A program made the translations under genes and the position numbers. This document shows, one piece after another, positions 16,977 to 24,593 of a DNA stretch of 64,000 nucleotides (its first letter is position 1; each line of letters opens with the position of its first letter). The stretch is from Deltaproteobacteria bacterium. Its GTDB lineage: Bacteria > Myxococcota_A > Polyangia > Polyangiales > Polyangiaceae. Below the pieces are notes generated by a model. The model was not told where the DNA came from. It made no database searches and worked only from the letters and a program-made list of their open reading frames with translations. Where the stretch lies: assembly GCA_003235365.1 (NCBI GenBank), contig QJWJ01000522.1, positions 20,701-84,700 of the forward strand. Direction: 5' to 3'.

Positions 16977-17861
16977 TCAGCGCGACGTGCCAGCGTCCGC
17001 ACTCGACGGTATTCCGGCATCACCAGTGCGGGAGTCGTCGACCTCGGATTGCGGCATGGGGCTTTCGTCGGAGTCGATGCAGATCACCTCCGGACCGAGC
17101 TCGTTCTGAGCGGCCATGCCGTCTTCATCGTCGTCGAAGAACCGGAAGTTGTCATTGCAGGTCAAGTTCTTCGCCCGCAGCTGCTCCAACGTCGCGAAGC
17201 GATTCTGTACGAAGACAGTATTCAGCCCGAGTACTCGTACATTTCCGAGGACGACACACTCGGCGAGGGTCGTATTGTTGCCGGTGATGGTCAGGTCTCC
17301 CTCGATCACGCAGAACGCCATCTGAGTGTTGTTCTTCGTGATGGTGACGTCGTCCATGATGCGTACCCCCCGCACGATCGCGTTGTTCTTCTCGATGTCG
17401 AGAGTCCCACCAATTACCGAAACATCGGGGCCTTCTCCGTAGACGAGCGCGTTGTTGCCGCTGATCGTCACGTCACCTTCGACGTCCAGGCCGTCTGCTT
17501 CGCCGTCCAATACCAGCACGGTGTTGTTGCCCGCCTCAGCACTCTTTACCGCATCGATGCCGACACTCTCGACGCTGACGTCGCGTTCGTAGCAAATCAC
17601 GTCGACGACGTTTCGCTGATCATCGAGGATGATGTCAGCAGCAGCTCCGTCGCCACATTGTTCGTCGACGGATTCGCACGCCGCATCCTCGCAATCGCCC
17701 AGATCCGTTTCCTCTCCACCTTGCTTGTCCCCGATCAGCGTGGCGTCTCCAGCTTCATAGGGCCGCGCCACAGCGCTTTGGCCACTCTCCGCGCCACAAG
17801 AGCTAGCGAAAAGAAGTGCCGCGAACTGCCAGTATCGATTTTCCACGAGTCCGTTCTCCAT
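16977..17861 (-). CDS. Lipoprotein with an Asn-ladder solenoid
   Basis: 294 residues. A short N-terminal hydrophobic segment ends in a lipobox-like FASSC (Cys22), so an outer-membrane or periplasmic lipoprotein is predicted. Residues about 110-215 contain repeated units of 18-24 residues, each a strand then paired Asn: NN at 112, 136, 159, 177 and 195 (VTISGNN, LDIEKNN, VTITKNN, LTITGNN), then GLN at 212-214. That spacing and Asn stacking resemble a right-handed beta-helix. The C-terminal tail is Asp-rich (FDDDEDGMAAQNE). A GTG at 17846 with GGAGA upstream is an alternative start that leaves a more classical signal peptide. The function is unknown. Confidence 0.7.
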   Translation of the reverse strand: MENGLVENRYWQFAALLFASSCGAESGQSAVARPYEAGDATLIGDKQGGEETDLGDCEDAACESVDEQCGDGAAADIILDDQRNVVDVICYERDVSVESVGIDAVKSAEAGNNTVLVLDGEADGLDVEGDVTISGNNALVYGEGPDVSVIGGTLDIEKNNAIVRGVRIMDDVTITKNNTQMAFCVIEGDLTITGNNTTLAECVVLGNVRVLGLNTVFVQNRFATLEQLRAKNLTCNDNFRFFDDDEDGMAAQNELGPEVICIDSDESPMPQSEVDDSRTGDAGIPSSADAGTSR

Positions 17862-18354
17862 TCAGAGCACTCGAATTGGTGTGGGCGCGGCGCGCGGATT
17901 ATGAATCTCCCCGGTACATCACTCGTCGGGGCCATCCTCCGACCTCGAGTTTCCAGCCCAAACCCCGGCCCGCGAAGCGCCAGTCGGCCGACTGACTTGG
18001 CCACTTCGAAGCCGACCCCCGCGGCACCCAACCCGAGCCCCCATCGATGAGGACGGCGGTCGGCGACGACGCCAAGGACCGAGATCCGGACGAGCCCCCC
18101 TGGCCCCTCACCCCGTGCTGAAGGTTATCGGTTTCGGCGGTGCTCACCCGTGAGGAGGATATGGCCCAGCTCACCTCGAGTCGGCCCCCAAACCGTAGGT
18201 AGGAGCGCACGTACTCGACCGCCAGTCGCCCGACACACGGGGGGTCTTCCTTGGCTAGGTGACCCGCGTCAGGCATATTACGAAACGCGGTCGTCGGGCC
18301 GTCATGGGGGAGGGTCGGTGACCGATCGCCAGCGCTCGAGGCCACCCACGGAGT
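17862..18354. other. 493-base divergent intergenic region, no convincing gene
   Basis: This region separates the solenoid lipoprotein gene (minus) from the NtrC-like gene (plus). Minus-strand open frames here have protein-unlike composition and no ribosome binding site. It presumably contains both promoters. I see no clear -24/-12 or -35/-10 pair. Confidence 0.45.
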
Positions 18355-19692
18355 ATGAGAACGCTACTGCTCGTCGATGACCAGGCGGAGGTCCGCATGG
18401 TGTTGAGTCGTTTCCTCAAGCGACACGACTACGTCGTTTTCGAAGCGGCAAACCTGGAGGATGCCAGGCAAATCGTCGACGAGCACTCTCCGGAACTGAT
18501 CCTGGCCGACTTCTATCTGGGCGAAGGAACCGCCCTCGACCTGCTCGACGACCTGCGCGCCAAAGGGACCCCGAGCTCTGTCGTCGTGCTCAGCGGGCAA
18601 GGAAGTATCGACCTCGCCGTGCAAACGATGCAGCACGGGGCGGAACACTTCCTGACCAAGCCCGTCCCATTCGATACGCTCATGGTCGTCGTGGAGCGCG
18701 TGCTCAAGACGCGACAAGATCGGCGCCGTCAACTCGCCGACCGCACCCGATCGAAACGGGCCGAACTCGATCCTTTCGCAGGCACGAGCGCAGCCATCAC
18801 GCGGTTGCGGTCCCTTGCCGAAGCCGTCGCGGATTCCCATGCACCGATCCTGTTGCTCGGCGAGACCGGTACGGGCAAGGGGGTCCTCGCGCGTTGGTTC
18901 CACGACCACGGCCCCCGCTCGCACGAGCCGTTCGTCGACCTGAATTGCGCGGGCCTTTCCAAGGAGCTCGCGGAGTCCGAGTTGTTCGGGCACCAACGTG
19001 GCGCCTTCACCAACGCCACCTCCGACAAGCAAGGAATGGTCGAAGTTGCCCATCGCGGCACGCTGTTTCTGGACGAGATTGGTGATCTGGACGTCAACGT
19101 ACAACCCAAGCTGCTCAAGGTTCTCGAAGAGCGAAGCTTCCGACGTGTGGGCGACGTCAAGAACAAGAGCGTGGACGTTCGCCTGATCTCTGCCACCCAC
19201 CGCGACTTGGCGGAGATGGCGCAAACGGGAGACTTTCGCAACGACCTGCTGTTTCGCATCAACGTAGTAATCCTCGAGTTACCGCCGCTCAGGGAGAGAA
19301 CCGAGGATCTGGAACCGTTGGTCGAGCAACTGTTGCAGCGTCTGAGCGTGAGCACACGCCTGAAGTGTCGAGGCATCTCCAAACGAGGCCTGGAGGCCAT
19401 GAAGAACCACCATTGGCCAGGTAACGTACGTGAGCTCAAGAACGTCTTGGAGCGTGCGCTGTTGTTCTGCGGTGACAACGAACTCAACCCGGCGGAGCAC
19501 ATCGTCTCGAGTTCCAGGAAGAGTAGCCAGCCCCCGGCGCCGACCGTCTCGCTCGAGGAAGTGGAGCGACAGCACATCCAAAACGTCGTCCGCGCACATG
19601 GTGGGCGTGTCGAAGCCGCCGCAGGAGCCCTGGGTCTTCCGCGCAGCTCGCTGTACGCGAAGATGAAGCGGTACGGCATCCAGGCTCAGTAG
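18355..19692 (+). CDS. NtrC-family sigma-54 response regulator with GAFTNA loop
   Basis: 445 residues. A receiver (phospho-Asp 52 in LILADFYLGEG, Lys in FLTKPVPF) is followed by an AAA+ sigma-54 interaction domain with Walker A GETGTGKG (169-176), the contact loop GAFTNA (216-221) in place of GAFTGA, Walker B GTLFLDEIGDL and arginine-finger region FRNDLLFRINV. A Fis-type HTH at the C-terminus has AAGALGLPRSSLYAKMKRYGI. The essential Thr of the loop is kept. The next gene, a CheW, starts 346 bases downstream, so this protein may regulate or answer to the chemosensory cluster. The start has ACGGAGT upstream. Confidence 0.92.
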   Translation: MRTLLLVDDQAEVRMVLSRFLKRHDYVVFEAANLEDARQIVDEHSPELILADFYLGEGTALDLLDDLRAKGTPSSVVVLSGQGSIDLAVQTMQHGAEHFLTKPVPFDTLMVVVERVLKTRQDRRRQLADRTRSKRAELDPFAGTSAAITRLRSLAEAVADSHAPILLLGETGTGKGVLARWFHDHGPRSHEPFVDLNCAGLSKELAESELFGHQRGAFTNATSDKQGMVEVAHRGTLFLDEIGDLDVNVQPKLLKVLEERSFRRVGDVKNKSVDVRLISATHRDLAEMAQTGDFRNDLLFRINVVILELPPLRERTEDLEPLVEQLLQRLSVSTRLKCRGISKRGLEAMKNHHWPGNVRELKNVLERALLFCGDNELNPAEHIVSSSRKSSQPPAPTVSLEEVERQHIQNVVRAHGGRVEAAAGALGLPRSSLYAKMKRYGIQAQ

Positions 19693-20038
19693 GCAGGCGA
19701 TCTTGGAGCGTGGGCTCCCGTCAGCGGCGCCCAATGGGCGAGCACCCGTCGCACGACACTGACACTCGGCAACCGGTGTCAGCGACGTACATCGCAACAG
19801 GTTCACTGCCGTACGCGTACTCGCAGTTCGGGCTGTTCGGAATCAAGGGATGATGCGGACTGGCAGTCTGACTCCTAGACGTTCCGTCTGAGATATGGAC
19901 TGGAGCGTCCAGCGCCCACCGCATCGTGACAGCAGCCTTTTCGCCAAGCCGTTGGAAGACTTGGTGATGCGATTCTGCGACATCGTCGCCATGGACGCCC
20001 TTCGGTGTTGGTACCGCATTTGCAGTTGGGTGAGTCAC
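19693..20038. other. 346-base gap before the chemosensory operon
   Basis: No convincing gene. A 67-codon minus-strand frame (19721-19924) ending in a Cys-containing tail was considered and not accepted. The region probably carries the promoter of the chemosensory operon. Confidence 0.4.
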
Positions 20039-20665
20039 ATGGCTCGGGCAAAGATTCGTAACACCAACGGCCACGCGAATGGCGAGCTGACGCAGCGCCT
20101 CGCACGGCTCGAACAGGAGCTCACGCTCCTCCGCCGGCAAGTCCAGGAGCCGCTGTACGCATCCAGCGAACTGCCCCCTGACGACTTTCAAGCACTACGC
20201 TGCTCACTCGACACGGAATACTTCGGACTGCCGATCAACTGGGTTCGCGAAATCCTGCGCTACGTCGCGCTCACGAAGATGGCCAACGCCCCTGCAGGCG
20301 TGGCCGGTGCCATCAACGTGCGCGGCGAGATCCTGCCGGTGATCGACACCCGGCAGCGCCTCGGCCTACCGAGCATCTCCCCCAATCTGCGCACATCGAT
20401 CATCCTCGTGGCCATCCCCGGCCACGACTTCGGAATGTTGGTCGATGCAGTTCTCGACGTCGTCGACATCCCCCACTCGAGCTTGTCCGCACCAAACTCG
20501 GACCTCACGCAGAGCGTCGCCATCAAGAGCGTTGCGACCCTGGGAAGCCAAGTCGTCCAACTATTCGACATCGCACGCCTGCTGACGAAGCACCAGTGGG
20601 AAGCGATCCCTCAATCCATGCCCAACGGGAAACAAGATGCCCGCAATGCCGCTACGCGTGACTGA
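20039..20665 (+). CDS. cheW: CheW-like coupling protein (first copy)
   Basis: 208 residues. A short coiled coil (LTQRLARLEQELTLLRRQV) precedes a CheW domain: LDTEYFGLPINWVREILRYV, the MANAPAGVAGAINVRGEILPVID motif around the signature N-RG-I-PV-D, and SIILVAIPGHDFGMLVDAVLDVVDI. It couples receptor to CheA in a chemosensory array. The ATG at 20039 is chosen over a frame from 19895. Its end overlaps the CheR start by 29 bases, indicating translational coupling. In the Wsp system the analogous position is one of the two CheW proteins flanking CheR-TPR. Confidence 0.88.
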   Translation: MARAKIRNTNGHANGELTQRLARLEQELTLLRRQVQEPLYASSELPPDDFQALRCSLDTEYFGLPINWVREILRYVALTKMANAPAGVAGAINVRGEILPVIDTRQRLGLPSISPNLRTSIILVAIPGHDFGMLVDAVLDVVDIPHSSLSAPNSDLTQSVAIKSVATLGSQVVQLFDIARLLTKHQWEAIPQSMPNGKQDARNAATRD

Positions 20666-22106
20666 ATCTCAACCGCTGGACGCCACCTGGGTCGCGCCGC
20701 TGCTCAGCTGGCTACACGATCGGTTCGGTCACACGGTTCCAGATCGTCGAGCTCGCCACCTGGCAACGGTCATTCCGCAACTCGCCAAGCAGGCGGGCTT
20801 TGGGGCAACGGAACACTACGTCGCGGCAGTCCGGCGGATGAACCTCGACGACCCGGTCATCCAACAGCTGATCGATTCGTTGACGATCAAGGAGACGTAC
20901 TTCTTTCGGGATCGAGCCAGTACACAGTCTCTGCGCGACCTGGTGCTGCCCCTGTTGATCGAGCGCTGCCGCGACAAGCGAGTGTTCAGCGTTTGGAGCG
21001 CGGGGTGTTCGACCGGCGAGGAGCTGTACAGCATCGCAATCCTCCTCGATGAACTGATACCCGACCAAAGCGACTGGACCATCAGCCTGGTCGGAACCGA
21101 CCTGGACGCCGGCGCGGTCGAGCGAGCGAAGCGGGCCATCTACAAGCCTTGGTCGCTCCGCGCCGTCACAGCCGAGGAGCGCGCGGTGTACTTCACGTCG
21201 GAGGGGCCCGATGGTCACTTCCGGCTCCGCAACAGATACAAGCGAAACATCACGTTCCAGGTTCACAACCTCGCGAATGCCCACGAAGCATTGCCAGGGC
21301 CGGCGCGTTTCGATCTCATCTTGTGCAGGAATGTCTTGATCTACTTCAGCCAGGAAAGTCAGCGCATCGTCACGTCGACGTTTGCGCGGGCGCTCTCTGG
21401 CGAGGGTCTGTGGATTGCCGGTGCTTCCGACCCGACCCCGGACCGTTCGTGGAAGACGAGCGTATATCCGGGACTTCTCGCGCATCACCGACTCAACGGG
21501 CCGGCCCTGATGCCGCTTGGTGCTTTTGAAAGCGTCACGCCCAGAGCGCTACCTCATTCGCTCAGGTCAGAGCCTTTCCCTCTCGCCAGCTCCCTGATGC
21601 CGCCCGCGCGCAAGCCCGAGCCCGAGCCCCCTCCCCCATCCTTTGAACGGCTTCCCGACCCCCCACGCAGCTTCCCCTCGTCGTCAGCCGCACGGGCAAC
21701 CGCTGAGGCGGCCGACGTCCATGCCGCGCACGCCGACTTGGAGCTCGTTCAGCGAATGGCCGACGCCGGGGGCCTCGACGCCGCACTGATCGAACTGCTC
21801 ACCCTGATCGACCGCTTCCCGCTCTGGTCCAAGCCGTACCTGCTCGCCGCTCAAGTGACCCAGTCTTTGGGGCGCCACGACGATGCCGTGGCGTACCTCA
21901 AACGCGCACTCTATCTCAGCCCGCAGGACGCCACGGCCCACCTCCGGATCGGGTTGCTCCACGCGCGCCGCGGTCATCGCGAGGCAGCGGTCAAGTCCCT
22001 GCGCAACGCCATGTTGTTTGCACACCTGCACGGAGATCACGCCAGCGATCTGCGAGACGCCGCTAGTCGCCAACTGGTCGCCCTGCTGCAAGAGGAAGCC
22101 CGATGA
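20637..22106 (+). CDS. cheR: CheR methyltransferase with C-terminal TPRs
   Basis: 489 residues. A CheR domain spans about 20-285, with KETYFFRD (85-92), the SAM site VWSAGCSTGEELYSIAILL (119-137) and FDLILCRNVLIYF. It methylates receptor glutamates using SAM. A Pro-rich linker (about 320-350) leads to TPR-like repeats (LELVQRMADAGG through AYLKRALYLSPQDATAHLRIGLLHARRG) at about 370-485, as in WspC and FrzF. TPRs usually mediate interaction with the array or modulate methylation. It overlaps the flanking CheW genes on both sides. Confidence 0.92.
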   Translation: MPAMPLRVTESQPLDATWVAPLLSWLHDRFGHTVPDRRARHLATVIPQLAKQAGFGATEHYVAAVRRMNLDDPVIQQLIDSLTIKETYFFRDRASTQSLRDLVLPLLIERCRDKRVFSVWSAGCSTGEELYSIAILLDELIPDQSDWTISLVGTDLDAGAVERAKRAIYKPWSLRAVTAEERAVYFTSEGPDGHFRLRNRYKRNITFQVHNLANAHEALPGPARFDLILCRNVLIYFSQESQRIVTSTFARALSGEGLWIAGASDPTPDRSWKTSVYPGLLAHHRLNGPALMPLGAFESVTPRALPHSLRSEPFPLASSLMPPARKPEPEPPPPSFERLPDPPRSFPSSSAARATAEAADVHAAHADLELVQRMADAGGLDAALIELLTLIDRFPLWSKPYLLAAQVTQSLGRHDDAVAYLKRALYLSPQDATAHLRIGLLHARRGHREAAVKSLRNAMLFAHLHGDHASDLRDAASRQLVALLQEEAR

Positions 22107-22699
22107 CCAACGATTTCGACTGGGAAGCGCTCAAGCGCAAGGTGTCGATGACCGTCGAACACACGGTCAGCCCCGCGGAGCTGCAGCGCATCTTCAAACA
22201 ACGCTCCGAACTGCTCGCTCAACGAAAAACTCAAACCACGCACTCGACGACCGTCGGGGAACACCTGATCTTCTCGTTGGGCGAGGTGAAGTTCGCAGTA
22301 CCGCTCGGAGACGTCCGTTCGCTGGTCTCCCCGAAGTGGGTTACCAGAATTCCGGGAGCCCCCGCTTACAAGTCGCGGGTCACCCACATCGGCGGTCGCA
22401 TCGTATCGCTGGTCGACCTGGCCAACCTGCTGGCGCTCGACGATCACAAGACGCACGTTCGAGAGGACCGCTGCCTGTTGCTCGAAAGCGGGGGGACGCG
22501 CCTCGGCCTGCTGCTCGACGAAATCCACGGCATCGAGAAGGTCGACGAATCGACCCTGAGCCCAGCCGGGCAAACCACCCTCAACATCGAGCTAATCAAA
22601 GGGATCACCAAGGATCTGATGTTGGTCCTCGACGGGAAAGCAACCGTCAAAGGTCTACGTGACGGGGACAAATCTCCCAAGTCAAGCTCGCGAGATTAG
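22103..22699 (+). CDS. cheW: CheW-like coupling protein (second copy)
   Basis: 198 residues. A roughly 45-residue N-terminal helical extension (WEALKRKVSMTVEHTVSPAELQRIF) precedes a CheW domain: IFSLGEVKFAVPLGDVRSLV, IPGAPAYKSRVTHIGGRIVSLVDL and CLLLESGGTRLGLLLDEIHGI. The start overlaps the CheR stop (ATGA). The N-terminal extension resembles WspD-type CheW proteins. It is probably the second coupling protein of one array rather than a redundant copy, since the two share little sequence outside the core motifs. Confidence 0.88.
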   Translation: MTNDFDWEALKRKVSMTVEHTVSPAELQRIFKQRSELLAQRKTQTTHSTTVGEHLIFSLGEVKFAVPLGDVRSLVSPKWVTRIPGAPAYKSRVTHIGGRIVSLVDLANLLALDDHKTHVREDRCLLLESGGTRLGLLLDEIHGIEKVDESTLSPAGQTTLNIELIKGITKDLMLVLDGKATVKGLRDGDKSPKSSSRD

Positions 22700-22712
22700 G
22701 AGAACACGAAAC

Positions 22713-24593
22713 ATGAAATGGCCCTTGAAGAAGAAGCTGTACGTCTCGTTCGGCGTACTCATCACCATGATGGCGTTGCTCGGAATCGTCAGCTACTTGC
22801 GACTAGAACAGTCCGCAGCCATGCATCAGCGACAGATCGATCACGAACGAGTAGCACAATACTCGGACAAGATGATGACCACCTTGTTGCAGTCGCGCCG
22901 TCACGAAAAAGACTTCTTCGCGAGACTCGGTGACGAGAAGTATCTGAAGATGCATCACGATCGCGAACTGGAGTTCAAGGACTACGCCGTACAGGCCCGC
23001 AAACTGCTCGACAAGGACGATGCTCAGCTGCTGCGCCAACTCAACGACGCTGAGCTCAAGTACCACGAATACGACGCGGCCTTCGGCAAGGCCGCGGAAC
23101 TCTTCGTCACGCGCGGCACGCACGAGAACGGCCTTCAGAAGCAATTTCGCGATCTCGCACACGAAGCTGAGGCGCTCACCGACAAGCAAGACAACCTCGA
23201 GCTGAAGGTGTACGTGCTGCAGATGCGGCGCGCCGAGAAGGATTTCTTGCTCCGCAATCTGCCCAAGTACCGAGACCTGTTCATGTCCACCGGCGCCGAG
23301 GCAACTCTCCTCGCCCAGCGGTCGGGCGCGCGGGATCTGGCAGCGATCCTGACCGAGTACGTCAAGAAGTTCGACGAAGCCTACGTCGTCAGCCAACAGT
23401 TCGACGAATCCAAGGTGGCGCTTCACCAGGCGACCGAAGCGATCGACAAGGTTCTGACTGCAGTCGAAGAAGAGGCGATTCTAATCAACGATCGTATTGC
23501 CAAAGAGAGCACCGACGCCCAGCGCCAAACCGGGATCACGATGCTCATCGTTTTTGCCTTGGCCATCGTGGTGGGGCTCGGCGTCGCTCGCGTCCTATCG
23601 GGGCAACTCTCTCGGGCCGTCGAGCAGTTGATCACCGGAACTCGCAAGATCGCCGATGGCAATCTGACGGCAAACGTCGAGGTCGTGAGCAACGACGAGC
23701 TGGGCGAGCTGGCCACGACGTTCAACGTCATGACCAAGTCGCTTCGCGACATGGCCATGAACGTCACGGACGCTTCAGAGTCGCTGAGCCAGGTCATTCA
23801 GGAACTGCAAGCGACGGTTTCCGAACAGGGTGCAGCGCTTCAACAGCAAGCATCCAGCGTGAGCGAAACTGTCGCCACAGTCGAGGAGATGTCCCGTTCT
23901 TCGGGTCAGGTTTCCGATACCGCGGGGCAGGTATTGAACGGCGCTACGCGCTCCTTGCAGACGTCAGAAGACGGCAAGAGCTCGATTCAACAAAGCGTCC
24001 AAGGCATGCACGACGTTCGTGAGCAGGTTCAGAACATCGCCAAAACGATCCTCGAACTGAGCGACAAGACACAACAGATCGGCACGATCATCGCCACCGT
24101 AGACGATTTCGCGGAACAGTCCAGTCTGCTCGCGTTGAACGCGAGCATCGAGGCAGCCCGCGCGGGCGAAGATGGCAAAGCCTTTGGCGTCGTCGCTGGC
24201 GAGGTGAAGAATCTCGCCGAACAGTCGCAGCAAGCGACCGAGAAGGTCCGCACCATCCTCAGTGAGATCCAGCGGGCAACTCACACCGCCGTGATGGTGA
24301 CCGAAGAAGGAAGCAAACGCGTCGATCGAGGCGTGGAGCTGGTGAACTCTGCTGGTGAGATCATTCGTGCGCTGGCCACCAGCATCTCCGACTCGGCTGA
24401 TTCCGCCAAGCAGATCGCCTCCGCGGCTCGACAACAATCGAACGGCGTCGAGCAAATCAACGTCGCCATTGCGGGCATCGATCAGTTCTCTCGCCAGAAC
24501 CTCGAAGCCATCAGGCAAACCGAGGCGACCGCCCAGACCCTGGCCAGCGTCTCCCAGCAACTCCGCTCCTCCTCCGAACGGTACGTGTTGTAA
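22713..24593 (+). CDS. Methyl-accepting chemotaxis protein
   Basis: 626 residues from the ATG at 22713 (AGGAGAAC upstream). TM1 covers about 10-28. An extracytoplasmic helical domain follows, with paired RR-EKDF motifs (SRRHEKDFFARLGDEKY and MRRAEKDFLLRNLPKY), the signature of a helical bimodular (HBM) ligand-binding domain. TM2 lies near 275-297 (MLIVFALAIVVGLGVA), then HAMP and a cytoplasmic signalling hairpin with tip EQSSLLALNASIEAARAGEDGKAFGVVAGEVKNLAEQS. No CheR-tethering pentapeptide is seen at the C-terminus (ends SERYVL). HBM domains of known members bind carboxylates, but the ligand here is unknown. Its stop overlaps the CheA start. Confidence 0.93.
   Translation: MKWPLKKKLYVSFGVLITMMALLGIVSYLRLEQSAAMHQRQIDHERVAQYSDKMMTTLLQSRRHEKDFFARLGDEKYLKMHHDRELEFKDYAVQARKLLDKDDAQLLRQLNDAELKYHEYDAAFGKAAELFVTRGTHENGLQKQFRDLAHEAEALTDKQDNLELKVYVLQMRRAEKDFLLRNLPKYRDLFMSTGAEATLLAQRSGARDLAAILTEYVKKFDEAYVVSQQFDESKVALHQATEAIDKVLTAVEEEAILINDRIAKESTDAQRQTGITMLIVFALAIVVGLGVARVLSGQLSRAVEQLITGTRKIADGNLTANVEVVSNDELGELATTFNVMTKSLRDMAMNVTDASESLSQVIQELQATVSEQGAALQQQASSVSETVATVEEMSRSSGQVSDTAGQVLNGATRSLQTSEDGKSSIQQSVQGMHDVREQVQNIAKTILELSDKTQQIGTIIATVDDFAEQSSLLALNASIEAARAGEDGKAFGVVAGEVKNLAEQSQQATEKVRTILSEIQRATHTAVMVTEEGSKRVDRGVELVNSAGEIIRALATSISDSADSAKQIASAARQQSNGVEQINVAIAGIDQFSRQNLEAIRQTEATAQTLASVSQQLRSSSERYVL

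Noticed and set aside
19721..19924. 67-residue minus-strand frame with several Cys near its end
   Set aside because: It has a weak start context and no second supporting signal. It was not accepted but could be tested by conservation.
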